Assembly (NCBI RefSeq): GCF_030408435.1
Contig: NZ_CP047046.1
Span: forward strand, 974,572-1,038,571
DNA from: Corynebacterium auriscanis
Lineage (GTDB): Bacteria > Actinomycetota > Actinomycetes > Mycobacteriales > Mycobacteriaceae
Length of the DNA stretch: 64,000 nucleotides
Reading direction: 5' to 3'
Part shown: piece by piece, positions 19,497 through 30,713 of the stretch
Numbering within the stretch: position 1 is the stretch's first letter
How the letters are laid out: each line of letters opens with the position of its first letter
Program-made: the position numbers and the translations under genes
Notes under the pieces: model-generated
Told to the model about the DNA's origin: nothing
What the model saw: the letters and a program-made list of their open reading frames with translations, nothing else
Database searches by the model: none

Positions 19497-20312
19497 CTAC
19501 TCAGCACCCACCATCGTCAGGAACTCCTTCAGGGAAACCAGCTGAATCTCTTGGCCCTTGCCAATCAATTCGCGCGCCCGCTTTTCCTTACTGGTTGTCG
19601 TCGCCCACTCGCCGATGATCAGCATCGTGGTTTTCTTCGTCACATTCTTGCCGACCTCGCCACCGGCCCCGGCAATCATGTCCCAAATCTGGCCCTTGTC
19701 GTATGGCTCCACGTCGCCAGTGACACACACGACCTGGCCGTACACAGGATTGTCGATATCGGCCTGCTCGTTAGTCTCCGGCACTTCATCCGGGGTAGCC
19801 ACCGCGGCCCACGGTGCCGGTCCGCGTTTGGCTCCACCCGACTTTCCGGACCCCTGCACTGCCGCCTCATCCGCGCCACCGTCGATGTCGAATGCCAACT
19901 GCCCCTGCCCGGCTTCTGTCACCCAATCTGCATCGCTGATGGTCGGAGACTGGGCCTGTTGCTCAGGCTTGTCGCTACTCGCTGGATTTTTGTCCGACGC
20001 CGCCCCGGACTCCCCAGCCCCTCCGTCCAAGGGGTACCCGGCTTGCACGTTCGTGAGAGCGCGGTCGATGTCCACGAAATCCTGCTCATCGGCGGGAGAA
20101 AAATTCAGCGTGGTGGCGTCGGTAAAAAGACCATCCTTACCCACCAGCAATTCGATGAAACCAGGGGAGGTGCCATCGGGGGCTTGCCTGTTCCATCCCA
20201 GCAGGTCCTCCACCGCAATGGTTTCGTCCTGCCACAAGCTGGCGCCCAATGGCGAGCGCGTGATGGAGATGCGCTGGGTATCAATGGAAACGTCGGCGCC
20301 GCGGGCATGCAT
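19497..20312 (-). CDS. BRCT-domain protein
   Basis: A 271-residue protein. The N-terminal 80 residues are beta-rich, like the short PH-like part found before BRCT domains in actinobacterial proteins (DVSIDTQRISITRSPLGASL). A low-complexity Ser/Ala/Gly linker follows (about 95-190). The C-terminal 80 residues form a BRCT domain with YGQVVCVTGDVEPYDKGQIWDMIAGAGGEVGKNVTKKTTMLI and a conserved Trp (GEW). BRCT domains bind phosphopeptides or DNA ends; a DNA-repair or exonuclease-accessory role is inferred only. No nuclease motif is present. Confidence 0.7.
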   Translation of the reverse strand: MHARGADVSIDTQRISITRSPLGASLWQDETIAVEDLLGWNRQAPDGTSPGFIELLVGKDGLFTDATTLNFSPADEQDFVDIDRALTNVQAGYPLDGGAGESGAASDKNPASSDKPEQQAQSPTISDADWVTEAGQGQLAFDIDGGADEAAVQGSGKSGGAKRGPAPWAAVATPDEVPETNEQADIDNPVYGQVVCVTGDVEPYDKGQIWDMIAGAGGEVGKNVTKKTTMLIIGEWATTTSKEKRARELIGKGQEIQLVSLKEFLTMVGAE

Positions 20313-20368
20313 GATGGGAAGTCCTTCGCTGGATAGGGGAATTCAACTCAAAGGCAATACCGCTAACC

Positions 20369-22582
20369 CTAGTGGGTGCCAGCTCCTTCGGGCAGGAGGG
20401 GATCGGTCAACGGGCGCTGCAACACGACGATGCTTCGGGCTGCGACCTCCAGATCATCTCCGGGCTGCAAGGTGGTCAGTTCGGGACGACCACCTGCGTC
20501 CTCCGCGGTATCGATGACCACGGTCCACACCTGCTCTTCAGCCGGTTCCACGTGCATCACGTTGTGGCGGCGCGGCAAGGTGAACGTAATGGACTCATGG
20601 TGCGCGTTGAAGCACAGCAGGAACGAATCGTCTTCCACTTTGCGCCCGTGCTTATCCGGTTCCGCGATGGCCTGACCGTTGAGGTGCACCATGAGGGACT
20701 TACCGAACTCCGTGGACCAATCCTCTTCATTCATCAGGCGACCGTCCGGGGTTAACCACGCAATATCGCGTTCGGCTACATCCATACCCAGCGGGCCACC
20801 GGCCAGGAAACGACGGCGGCGGAAGACGGGGTGTGCTGCGCGCAACTTGGTGAGGAAACGAGTGAAAGCATGCAGATTCTCATCTGCGTTGTCCCAATCC
20901 ATCCATGAAATCTCGTTGTCTTGGCAGTACACGTTGTTATTGCCGCCCTGCGTGCGGCCCAGCTCGTCACCGTGAGACAACATGGGGGTTCCCTGGGAAA
21001 GAAGCAGGGTTGTCAAAAAGTTCCGCCGCTGCTGATCGCGTAGCTTCAGGATCTCCAGATCATCTGTCTCACCCTCCACACCGCAATTCCAGCTGCGGTT
21101 GTGGCTTTCCCCGTCGCGGTTATCTTCCCCGTTGGCCTCGTTGTGTTTCTCGTTATAGGACACAAGGTCGCGCAACGTGAAACCGTCGTGGGCGGTAACG
21201 AAGTTGATAGACGCCGAGGGGCGACGACCCGCGTACAGGTCCGACGATCCTGTCAGTCGGGAGGCGAACTCACCCAGCGTGGCCGGCTCACCGCGCCAGA
21301 AATCGCGCACCGTATCGCGGTACTTTCCGTTCCACTCTTTCCACAACGCAGGGAAGTTACCAACCTGGTAGCCACCCTCGCCCACATCCCAAGGCTCAGC
21401 AATCAGCTTGACCTGGGAAACAGTGGGATCCTGCTGCACCAGATCGAAGAAGGCCGACAGGCGATCCACATCGTGGAATTCGCGCGCCAATGTCGAGGCC
21501 AAATCGAAACGGAAACCATCAACATGCATTTCCGTTACCCAGTAGCGCAGCGAATCCATGATCAACTGCAGGGTGTACGGGTGACGTACATTCAATGAGT
21601 TTCCGGTGCCCGTGTAGTCCATGTAGTGCGCTTCATCGCCATCGACCAACCGGTAGTACGCCTGGTTATCAATGCCACGGAAAATTTGTGTCGGGCCTTG
21701 GTGGTTGCCCTCCGAGGTGTGGTTGTACACCACATCCAAAATGATCTCCATGCCCGCATCGTGGTAACTGCGTACCATCTGCTTAAACTCCGCCACCGCG
21801 CCCTCTGCGGAATTGGAAGCTGCATAATCACGGTGCGGCGCGAAGTAACCAAGGGTGTTGTAACCCCAGTAGTTGCGCAGGCCCTCATCCTTGAGGTGGT
21901 CATCGTGGACGAACTGGTGAACCGGCATCAGTTCCACCGTGGTGATGCCCAAATCTTTCAGATACTGGATCACACTGTGGTGACCCAACCCGGCGTAGGT
22001 GCCACGCAAGTGATCGGGAACATCCGGGTGGGTCATCGTCAGACCCTTCACGTGGGTTTCGTAAATCACCGTATCCGTATCGGCAATATTCGGCCGACGG
22101 TCATTGGACCAGTCAAACCATGGGTTGATCACCACGCTGCGCATGGCATGCGGTGCCGAGTCCTCCTGGTTGCGCTCCTCCGGATTGTTGAGGTCATAGC
22201 TGAACAGCGAAGGGTGCCCGTCGAACTCCCCATCAAAAGACTTGCCGTAAGGATCCATCAACAACTTCGACGGATCGCAACGTTGCCCCCGTGCGGGATC
22301 CCAGGGGCCGTGCACGCGGTAACCATAGCGCTGGCCCGGAACAATGCCAGGCAGGAAGCAGTGCCAAATTCCGGCATCCTGCTCCACCAAACGAATCCGG
22401 GTTTCACTGCCGGCATCATCGAACAAGCACAGGTCAACTGCAGTGGCGACCTCACTGAAGAGCGCGAAATTCGTGCCATTTCCGTCGAAGGTCGCGCCGA
22501 GGGGGTAGGCCTTACCAGGCCACACTACGAGTGGATCGCCCGGCGCACGCAGACCACTTTTATTTGACAGGCTTAAAGACAT
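20369..22582 (-). CDS. glgX: glycogen debranching enzyme GlgX
   Basis: Hydrolyses alpha-1,6 branches of glycogen or limit dextrin. The 737-residue GH13/CBM48 protein begins with the CBM48 part (YPLGATFDGNGTNFALFSEVA), followed by YETHVKGLTMTHPDVPDHLRGTYAG, DGFRFDLASTLARE (nucleophile), LIAEPWDVGEGGYQVGNFP (acid/base) and NFVTAHDGFTLRDLVSYN. The second stretch is a GlgX/TreX signature. It begins 2 bp after the TetR stop, so the two probably form an operon. In corynebacteria GlgX supplies maltodextrins for TreY-TreZ. Confidence 0.94.
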   Translation of the reverse strand: MSLSLSNKSGLRAPGDPLVVWPGKAYPLGATFDGNGTNFALFSEVATAVDLCLFDDAGSETRIRLVEQDAGIWHCFLPGIVPGQRYGYRVHGPWDPARGQRCDPSKLLMDPYGKSFDGEFDGHPSLFSYDLNNPEERNQEDSAPHAMRSVVINPWFDWSNDRRPNIADTDTVIYETHVKGLTMTHPDVPDHLRGTYAGLGHHSVIQYLKDLGITTVELMPVHQFVHDDHLKDEGLRNYWGYNTLGYFAPHRDYAASNSAEGAVAEFKQMVRSYHDAGMEIILDVVYNHTSEGNHQGPTQIFRGIDNQAYYRLVDGDEAHYMDYTGTGNSLNVRHPYTLQLIMDSLRYWVTEMHVDGFRFDLASTLAREFHDVDRLSAFFDLVQQDPTVSQVKLIAEPWDVGEGGYQVGNFPALWKEWNGKYRDTVRDFWRGEPATLGEFASRLTGSSDLYAGRRPSASINFVTAHDGFTLRDLVSYNEKHNEANGEDNRDGESHNRSWNCGVEGETDDLEILKLRDQQRRNFLTTLLLSQGTPMLSHGDELGRTQGGNNNVYCQDNEISWMDWDNADENLHAFTRFLTKLRAAHPVFRRRRFLAGGPLGMDVAERDIAWLTPDGRLMNEEDWSTEFGKSLMVHLNGQAIAEPDKHGRKVEDDSFLLCFNAHHESITFTLPRRHNVMHVEPAEEQVWTVVIDTAEDAGGRPELTTLQPGDDLEVAARSIVVLQRPLTDPLLPEGAGTH

Positions 22583-22584
22583 GT

Positions 22585-23100
22585 CTATGAGTCTAACTGC
22601 TTGAGACCGTTTAGCACGGCGGAGACATTAACCCCTACATCCTCAGTTTTAATATCAAATTCCACATCCGTAATCCCCGCCTGCAGTGCCGCCTGCCGCG
22701 CCTGCAACTCTAAGGCGCAACCCATCACGTAGTGAAAACACACACTGGCTGCCTGCGCTCCCACCAAACTGGAGAGCTCATCGTGGATGTCCCTATCCAA
22801 TGTTTCCGACGCCACCGCGGCCAGCGTGATCTCTGCCCCATCGCGCACACTGGTCACAGCCTGAAAAAGCTCTTCGCAATACATCCGAGCATCGCCGTGC
22901 GCTTCAGGGGTGGAAACCTCGGAGACCAACCGTTGAGCAATTCCACCCAGCAGCGCTTGCTTGTTAGGAAAGTGCCAGTACAGCGCGCCGGGTGCAACTC
23001 CTAGCACGGTGGCTAATCGCCGCATGGAAAGATCAGGTAGGCCGTAGGTGCCCAGAATTTCCTCGGCGGCGTTCAGGATCACGTTGCGGTTGAGTTGCAC
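22585..23100 (-). CDS. TetR-family transcriptional regulator
   Basis: A 171-residue repressor. The N-terminal helix-turn-helix is clear: QLNRNVILNAAEEILGTYGLPDLSMRRLATVLGVAPGALYWHFPNKQALL. The C-terminal helical domain is a ligand/dimer module with a pair of Cys residues. Two starts are possible. The ATG at 23127 shares two bases with the ATG of the divergent lipoprotein gene; the GTG at 23100 (VQLNRN) agrees better with related proteins, and I use it. It directly precedes glgX, so it may control glgX, itself and the divergent lipoprotein gene. Confidence 0.82.
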   Translation of the reverse strand: MQLNRNVILNAAEEILGTYGLPDLSMRRLATVLGVAPGALYWHFPNKQALLGGIAQRLVSEVSTPEAHGDARMYCEELFQAVTSVRDGAEITLAAVASETLDRDIHDELSSLVGAQAASVCFHYVMGCALELQARQAALQAGITDVEFDIKTEDVGVNVSAVLNGLKQLDS

Positions 23101-23125
23101 GGTTTTCAGGGTAGTCTTTCTTTTC

Positions 23126-23851
23126 ATGAAGTATCGAAAGTCCCTACTTGCCCTAACATGCGCTCTACCGCTTGTCCTGACGGCCTGTGGTAAAGACGAG
23201 GGCGGTAACGACAATGGCGCTGCCACGAACGCTGCTGAGGATTCGTCGGCAGCGGACCCTTCGGCATCCACACCCGGCGGCGATAAGCCGGCAGAATCTA
23301 GCGATTCCTCTGGCTCCGCGAAAGCCGATGATAAGGCTGATAAAGACAAAGGACAGCAGGGCCAGGGGAGCGATGCCGATTCCACGAAGGGCGATCGCGA
23401 TGGGGCCGATAAGCCTGCAGAGGGTAATCGTCCACCGGCACCTGCGGGGGACCGCAATGAAGGTGGCCGGGAGCAGAAGCAGGGAAATCGCGCGTCAGGT
23501 GGGGCAAACGGTGGCGATACCCAGGCAATCACCACTTTGGTGCAAGGCATGGGCAAGCAGCGCTCGGCCTACGACTTCCTCAATTACAGCCTGAATAACT
23601 CGTGCAAGGCTTATATCGATTCCCAGGGCGGGGAAAAGACCATCCGGTCCAACAACGACACGATTAAGGCCATGGGGCCCGAGGGCAACAAGGCCATTCC
23701 GGTACCTAAAATTAGCTCGGTGAAAGAGGTCAACGTCAACGGTGATCGGGCTACAGCTCGCGTGACTGCCAGCTACGGCACCAAGGCACCGCAGACCGAA
23801 TCGATGAGCTTCGCACGCGAAAACGGTAAGTGGACTCTGTGCCCGAACTAA
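23126..23851 (+). CDS. secreted lipoprotein with Asp/Lys/Ser-rich linker
   Basis: A 241-residue predicted lipoprotein. Signal peptide MKYRKSLLALTCALPLVLTAC with Cys21 as the lipidated residue. Residues 22-125 are a disordered linker rich in Asp, Ser, Lys, Gly and Pro. The C-terminal 110 residues are folded (TQAITTLVQGMGKQRSAYDFLNYSLNNSCKAYI... ENGKWTLCPN) and resemble the Mtb12-like lipoprotein C-terminus in the final GKW/C pattern. There is no strong Shine-Dalgarno, and TAGTCT lies 8 bases before the ATG, so the message may be leaderless. It overlaps the downstream membrane gene. Confidence 0.68.
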   Translation: MKYRKSLLALTCALPLVLTACGKDEGGNDNGAATNAAEDSSAADPSASTPGGDKPAESSDSSGSAKADDKADKDKGQQGQGSDADSTKGDRDGADKPAEGNRPPAPAGDRNEGGREQKQGNRASGGANGGDTQAITTLVQGMGKQRSAYDFLNYSLNNSCKAYIDSQGGEKTIRSNNDTIKAMGPEGNKAIPVPKISSVKEVNVNGDRATARVTASYGTKAPQTESMSFARENGKWTLCPN

Positions 23852-24375
23852 AACGCGCACGAAAGCTAGCTCCCACGCACAAGCGAAACGTCATCCCCCG
23901 AGGCGTAGGCGATGCCGCCCTGGTGGTCGTGGTCTGCTTGCTGACATACACCATCGCCGCGGTGGTGTGGGGATGGACGGTGCCCACTTTGGCTATTGAG
24001 GTCATGCCGGACCTCAGCGCTGAAAGTGTTCCCGGGACCGAGGATGCGAAGTTCGAGGCGTTCGGGCGGGCAATCCTTACCACATCGTGCATCGCCTTTG
24101 TAGCCTCTATCTGGGCTTTTGCCACCCGGGTGCGCAGTCTGTCCATGATGTTGTGGTTGGGTCTTGTCACGGGCTTTGGATCGTTATGGTTCGTAGTCCT
24201 GGGAAACACCGTGGCTCGCGCCACGCATCCCACGCCCGCATCTCACCCAGAACCCGGGCAAACCATCGAGGCATTGAGCCCCATTAGTTTGTCACCGGCC
24301 CTCTTGCTGGCGCCAACATTAGCGCTGTTGTTCTACTGGGTGGCATCCAGCTTCGTAGATAGTCGCAAGTTTTAA
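23830..24375 (+). CDS. membrane protein, three to four helices
   Basis: A 181-residue membrane protein with hydrophobic segments near 28-50, 80-98, 106-124 and 155-172, and a basic N-terminus. The shape is like actinobacterial DUF2567 proteins, but I am not certain of the family. Two GTG starts fit: 23830 and 23839 (VPELKRARK). Both lie inside the end of the lipoprotein gene, so translation is probably coupled. Function unknown. Confidence 0.6.
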   Translation: MDSVPELKRARKLAPTHKRNVIPRGVGDAALVVVVCLLTYTIAAVVWGWTVPTLAIEVMPDLSAESVPGTEDAKFEAFGRAILTTSCIAFVASIWAFATRVRSLSMMLWLGLVTGFGSLWFVVLGNTVARATHPTPASHPEPGQTIEALSPISLSPALLLAPTLALLFYWVASSFVDSRKF

Positions 24376-24394
24376 GCCACCGCACCCCGGGTGG

Positions 24395-25432
24395 CTACTC
24401 ACCGGGGCTGGCTGCTCGCTCGCGAACCCGAGCTGCCCACATCTCGGCTTCCTCGGTATCGCCTCGCTCCAGCGCGCAATTGCCCAGCACCGTCAGTAGG
24501 TTCTGCTGTGCGTCACCATTCGGCATCTGGTCACACGCGGCCAGTGCGCGCGTGGCCAATTGCGCGGCGAAATCGATCTGCCCTGCCGAAAACGCCGCCC
24601 AGCTGGCCGAGGCCGCCCGCTGTAGAGCAATAACTGGGGCGCCGTGCTTGGACACAATGTCAAAACACATGGCGAAATGCCGTGTGATGTCGGGTTCATC
24701 AACAGCCATTAACGCAAAATTGCCCAGCATATCGTGGCCCTCGAAGCGTGCGATCTCATCACCGGTCTCCGTTCCCAGCGCAATGACCTGGTGCGCCATG
24801 GCTTGTGCCCCCGCGAAATCGCCTGCACCGTGAGCCTGCTGCGCCCGCCACAACAACCGGTCGGCCTGGGTGGGATTGTGCGAGCCGTATGCTTCGGCAA
24901 TTTCCACATACAACGTCAGCCGGTCGCTGTTCGGGGTCTGCGTCCCCACCTCCACCGTATGCCCCAGCATCGCAGTGGACGCGATGAGTGAGGCGTCGGT
25001 CGAAGGTACAGTGCGAAAGCTACCGCCACGCCAGCGTTCCAACCGCTCGGCCAGGTGCGCCAGAGCCTCTTCGCCCGGTTGCAAAAAGCTCAAGCTGGCC
25101 CACGCAAGATCGGCCCGTGCAATGTCCTTCGTGCTGGTCCTGGCGCTATTGGGCCCATTCGCTACAGCACTGTCCCCGCGTTCCAGTAATTGCGAGTACG
25201 CCACGGCGGCCTCGTAAGTACACCCGGTGTTTTCAGCCACCGCCGCGCGCATCAGCCAGTAGTCGCCCACAACATCGTTGGGCAGCTGTTTTACCACCGC
25301 GGCAAGGTAATCGGGGTCCGCCACCCAATGCTTCAGCGCGAACTCATTTGTCAGTTGCCACGTCCGCATCGTGAGATTCTCCGCGGAGGCCGCAGCGCTC
25401 GCACGGAGCAGTGATTCTAGGTCTGCACCCAT
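24395..25432 (-). CDS. TPR-like helical repeat protein
   Basis: A 345-residue soluble protein made of helix pairs with Ala-rich TPR-like periodicity (YLAAVVKQLPNDVVGDYWLMRAAVAENTG, DRLLWRAQQAHGAGDFAGAQAMAHQVI, LLTVLGNCALERGDTEEAEMWAARVRE). No catalytic motif is seen, so it is probably a protein-interaction scaffold. It is convergent with the membrane protein gene and divergent from hisD, with 85 bp to the hisD start I chose. I do not recognise a specific family. Confidence 0.6.
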   Translation of the reverse strand: MGADLESLLRASAAASAENLTMRTWQLTNEFALKHWVADPDYLAAVVKQLPNDVVGDYWLMRAAVAENTGCTYEAAVAYSQLLERGDSAVANGPNSARTSTKDIARADLAWASLSFLQPGEEALAHLAERLERWRGGSFRTVPSTDASLIASTAMLGHTVEVGTQTPNSDRLTLYVEIAEAYGSHNPTQADRLLWRAQQAHGAGDFAGAQAMAHQVIALGTETGDEIARFEGHDMLGNFALMAVDEPDITRHFAMCFDIVSKHGAPVIALQRAASASWAAFSAGQIDFAAQLATRALAACDQMPNGDAQQNLLTVLGNCALERGDTEEAEMWAARVRERAASPGE

Positions 25433-25517
25433 CGGCTAAACTCCTGTTTATCAATCTTTCCAGTTGAAAGTACCAACTCTGTCCATTTCCAACCCCATGG
25501 AGGAGGGCCTCCACGCC

Positions 25518-26867
25518 ATGACCTCGCTGAAACTTTCGCGCCTCGACCTTCGCGGAACAACCCCCACAACGGCCTCCCTCCGCCATAGCCTCCCACGTGG
25601 TGGGACGGATGTGGATTCAGTGCTACCGGCAGTCGCGCCGGTCGTCGAGGATATCCGCGCTCACGGTGCCGCTGCCGCCCTGCGGTACGGGGAGAAGTTC
25701 GACGGTGTAGTGCCTCCTGCGGTGAAGGTCCCCGCTTCAGTTATCGACGCCGCCACGGACGAGCTCGACGAAGCCGTCATGGGGGCGCTGGTGGAAGCGA
25801 TCCGGCGTGTGCGTGCTTTTCATGCCACCCAAGTTCCCGCCGATCACGAGGAGGAAATCGCCCCCGGCGGAATCGTTGGAGAGCGCTACATTCCAATCCG
25901 TCGCGTGGGTCTATACGTGCCCGGCGGCAAAGCTGTGTACCCATCCAGCGTGATCATGAACGTTGTCCCCGCCCAGGAGGCGGGGGTGGAATCGCTCGTG
26001 GTGGCGTCCCCCCCACAAGAAACCGGCTGGCCGCACACAACCGTACTCGCCGCGTGCAAGCTGTTGGGAGTAGAAGAAGTGTGGGCTGTCGGTGGAGCCC
26101 AGGCCGTGGCCCTCATGGCGTACGGCGATGATGCCGAGCAGTTGGAGCCCGTGGACATGATCACGGGGCCGGGCAACATCTTCGTGACCGCCGCCAAGCG
26201 ACTGGTACGCAGTGTCGTGGGTATCGATTCGGAGGCGGGACCTACGGAAATCGCCATCGTGGCCGATGACAGCGCGGATGCGGTGGAGGTGGCCTATGAC
26301 CTGATCAGCCAAGCCGAGCATGACCCTATGGCAGCCAGCGTGCTGATCACCGACTCGCCCCAGCTGGCGGATGCGGTGGAAAAGGAAATCGCACAGCGCT
26401 ACTCGGTGACGTTGAACGCAGACCGCGTGCGCGAGGCCCTGGAGGGTCAGCAATCCGGCATCGTTGTCGTCGACGATCTTGACATGGCAATTCAGGTAGC
26501 CGATGCCTACGCGGCCGAGCATTTGGAGATTCACACTCGCGATGCCGAATCCGTAGCTGCGCGTATCACCAATGCCGGCGCGATCTTCATCGGTCGTTAC
26601 AGTCCCGTGCCTTTAGGCGACTATGCAGCGGGCTCCAACCACGTGTTGCCGACCTCCGGAACCGCCCGCCACGCATCGGGTTTGTCCACGCACACGTTCC
26701 TCAAGGCCGTGCACGTGGTGAACTATTCCAAGCAGGCGCTGGAAGAGGTGGCGGGTACCGTTATCACACTGGCCAATGCCGAGCGATTGCCAGCCCACGG
26801 TGAAGCCATCAAAGCGCGCCTGAATTCGAATGCAACCGGGCCGACAATTCCCCAGGGAGTGAACTAA
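25518..26867 (+). CDS. hisD: histidinol dehydrogenase
   Basis: Last two steps of histidine synthesis, histidinol to histidine with NAD. The 449-residue protein has the family segments [72 protein letters not shown] and [10 protein letters not shown], with the zinc-binding Gln, His and catalytic Glu/His in place. The frame has an earlier ATG at 25464, but [13 protein letters not shown] at 25518 matches other HisD starts and has GGAGGGCC about 10 bases upstream. First gene of the his operon, 6 bp before hisC. Confidence 0.96.
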   Translation: MTSLKLSRLDLRGTTPTTASLRHSLPRGGTDVDSVLPAVAPVVEDIRAHGAAAALRYGEKFDGVVPPAVKVPASVIDAATDELDEAVMGALVEAIRRVRAFHATQVPADHEEEIAPGGIVGERYIPIRRVGLYVPGGKAVYPSSVIMNVVPAQEAGVESLVVASPPQETGWPHTTVLAACKLLGVEEVWAVGGAQAVALMAYGDDAEQLEPVDMITGPGNIFVTAAKRLVRSVVGIDSEAGPTEIAIVADDSADAVEVAYDLISQAEHDPMAASVLITDSPQLADAVEKEIAQRYSVTLNADRVREALEGQQSGIVVVDDLDMAIQVADAYAAEHLEIHTRDAESVAARITNAGAIFIGRYSPVPLGDYAAGSNHVLPTSGTARHASGLSTHTFLKAVHVVNYSKQALEEVAGTVITLANAERLPAHGEAIKARLNSNATGPTIPQGVN

Positions 26868-28612
<1,745 letters not shown>

Positions 28613-28641
28613 ACAACTCTTAAGGAAAGGACGCGATACCT

Positions 28642-29961
28642 GTGGCTTTGCTGGCCCGACCCGAAGGCTTATCACCGGAGGACATGGACAAGCTGGATTC
28701 GGTGTTCAAAGCTCCAGGTCTGGTCGCTACCCTCATTTCCGTCTTCTGTGCCTTCGGCGGGTGGGCTTTGCTGCTGCCGGTGGTGCCGCTTGCTGTTATC
28801 GACGCGGGCGGGTCGGATTCCCTCGCCGGCCTTTCCACCGGTGTGTTCATGGTGGCTACCGTGGTCACGCAGGCTTTCACCCCAGCGATTTTGCGCCGGG
28901 TGGGGCACATGCCAGTGATGGCGCTGGCCTCGTTGCTGCTGGGTGCGCCGGCGGCGTTGTATGCGTTGGATATGTCACCGGCAATGGTCTTGGGGGTGGC
29001 TGTTGTCCGTGGCATTGGTTTCGGCGCCGTGACGGTCGCCGAGGCTGCGCTGATCGCAGAGTTAGTTCCGCCGCGTTTGGTTGGTCGATCCTCGGGTGTG
29101 TTCGGCGCCACGGTGGGGGTAACGCAGCTGGTGGCCTTCCCGTTGGGTATGTGGCTGTACTCCACGGCGGGGTCTTTAGTGTTCGTACTGGCCTTGGTCT
29201 ATTCGGTCGTGGGGGCGATGGCAGCGATTGGGCTTCCTATTTTGCGACGCCACACGGATCCCGCCGTCGATTCCGAGTCCTTGGACTTCACCCCGCCCGA
29301 GCCACGCGCTGCCACGTGGAAGCTGGCCACGGTCCCCGGTTTGTGCATCGCTGTGGCCGCGGCGGGATTCGCAGCCTTCAGCACGTTCATGGCCCCCGCG
29401 ATCGGGGAGCTCGATGCCGGGGCGGCAGCCACGATCGCGGGCCTGACGTTGTCCGTGATGGGGGGCATGCAGATCATCACGCGTTTGGGGTCCGGCTGGT
29501 GGGCTGACCGCGTGGGTGAACCCGGCCACCTGATGGTCGCGGGCCTAGTGTTGTCTTTGCTGGGGCTGGTGGTCGCTGGAGTGGCGATCTCCTGGGAACT
29601 GACCGGCTGGAAGATCCTCGTTTCTGCCTTGGGTGCAGCTGCGTTGTTCGGCGCTGGTTTTGGGGTTGCGCAGACGGAGGCACTGTTGATGATGTTCCAT
29701 CGCCTACCGCGCGAAAAATCCGCGCTGGCCAGTGCGTTATGGAACATGACCTTTGATTCCGGTACGGGTATCGGTGCCACCGTGCTGGGTGTAGTCGCTG
29801 GAACTTTCGCTTACCAGGGGGCTTTTTTCGTTGCGGCCGCATTCGTCGTGGTGGGCATCGTGGTGGCCGTGTTGGATCACGTCGTTGGTCGCCACCGAGT
29901 CACTGACCACGGCAATGTCCGAGAGCGGTTGCGGCGTGTGGTTCGCCGCTCAGTATCATAA
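28642..29961 (+). CDS. MFS transporter inside the his operon
   Basis: A 439-residue major facilitator protein with about twelve hydrophobic segments and a central charged loop ([23 protein letters not shown]). It starts with GTG at 28642 after AAGGAAAGG. In C. glutamicum open reading frames lie at this place between hisB and hisH (from memory), so the position is conserved. The substrate is unknown; its place in the operon suggests export of histidine or of a pathway intermediate, which is only inference. It ends 5 bp before hisH. Confidence 0.8.
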   Translation: MALLARPEGLSPEDMDKLDSVFKAPGLVATLISVFCAFGGWALLLPVVPLAVIDAGGSDSLAGLSTGVFMVATVVTQAFTPAILRRVGHMPVMALASLLLGAPAALYALDMSPAMVLGVAVVRGIGFGAVTVAEAALIAELVPPRLVGRSSGVFGATVGVTQLVAFPLGMWLYSTAGSLVFVLALVYSVVGAMAAIGLPILRRHTDPAVDSESLDFTPPEPRAATWKLATVPGLCIAVAAAGFAAFSTFMAPAIGELDAGAAATIAGLTLSVMGGMQIITRLGSGWWADRVGEPGHLMVAGLVLSLLGLVVAGVAISWELTGWKILVSALGAAALFGAGFGVAQTEALLMMFHRLPREKSALASALWNMTFDSGTGIGATVLGVVAGTFAYQGAFFVAAAFVVVGIVVAVLDHVVGRHRVTDHGNVRERLRRVVRRSVS

Positions 29962-29966
29962 ACACC

Positions 29967-30662
29967 ATGACACACCCTGGTTCCCCCGAATCCGCGGCCA
30001 CTGAGTCCACCGCAGTCCCCACGGTGGCGTTGCTCGATTACGGCAGTGGCAACGTTCGCTCGGCACAACGCGCGGTAGAACGCGCCGGCGCAACGGTATC
30101 TGTCACGCGGGACCCGTACGAGGTTCTCGAAGCAGACGGGTTGCTGGTCCCAGGGGTCGGAGCCTTCTCTGCCTGCATGCGCCAGCTCAAGGAAGTCAAC
30201 GGCGACCGGATGATCGGCCAGCGGCTGGCCGGTGGGCGGCCCGTTCTTGGCATCTGCGTTGGCATGCAAATTCTCTTCGACGCCGGCGTGGAATTCGCCG
30301 ACCACTCCGACCACGGCAGCACTCCGGGTATGGGCGAGTGGCCCGGCATGGTGACCAAGCTCGAAGCGCGTGTCCTGCCACACATGGGGTGGAACACGGT
30401 GCAGGTGGATGACGACAGCCAGATGTTCGCCGGAGGCTTGGATCACGAGCACTTTTATTTTGTGCACTCCTACGCGGCACGCGATTGGGAGCTGTTCACC
30501 GATGGGCGCACTGAAGCTCCCAAGGTGCACTGGGCGGAACACGACGGGTGCCGTTTCGTCGCTGCTGTGGAAAACGGGCCGCTGTGGGCTACGCAATTCC
30601 ATCCGGAGAAATCCGGCGATGCCGGCCTAGGGCTACTCCGGAATTGGGTCGCCACTCTATGA
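29967..30662 (+). CDS. hisH: imidazole glycerol phosphate synthase, glutaminase subunit
   Basis: Class I glutamine amidotransferase that feeds ammonia to HisF. The 231-residue protein has [13 protein letters not shown] near residue 27, [11 protein letters not shown] (oxyanion strand), [11 protein letters not shown] with the nucleophile Cys, and TQFHPEKSG with the catalytic His and Glu. About 20 Ser/Thr/Pro-rich residues precede the domain, so a later start is possible, but none has a better ribosome site. A 50-bp AT-rich gap follows before hisA. Confidence 0.95.
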   Translation: MTHPGSPESAATESTAVPTVALLDYGSGNVRSAQRAVERAGATVSVTRDPYEVLEADGLLVPGVGAFSACMRQLKEVNGDRMIGQRLAGGRPVLGICVGMQILFDAGVEFADHSDHGSTPGMGEWPGMVTKLEARVLPHMGWNTVQVDDDSQMFAGGLDHEHFYFVHSYAARDWELFTDGRTEAPKVHWAEHDGCRFVAAVENGPLWATQFHPEKSGDAGLGLLRNWVATL

Positions 30663-30700
30663 AATATCCATAAATAGATAAGAATCAGATTTTTACACGT

Positions 30701-30713
30701 TAGGATCACTCCA
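30701..30713 (+). promoter_or_regulatory. possible internal promoter of hisA
   Basis: The 50-bp gap between hisH and hisA is AT-rich and contains TAGGAT (30701-30706), a good actinobacterial -10 box whose expected start point falls on the hisA ATG. The same bases (AGGA) could instead be a Shine-Dalgarno 7 bases from the ATG. No clear -35 is seen. Confidence 0.3.

Noticed and set aside
19551..20517. Two overlapping plus-strand frames opposite the BRCT gene
   Set aside because: Both are shadows; they are His/Arg or Ser/Pro-rich without domains, and the BRCT frame on the minus strand is convincing.
21626..22567. Plus-strand open frame of 313 codons opposite glgX
   Set aside because: A shadow of glgX caused by its codon bias; no motif and no ribosome site.
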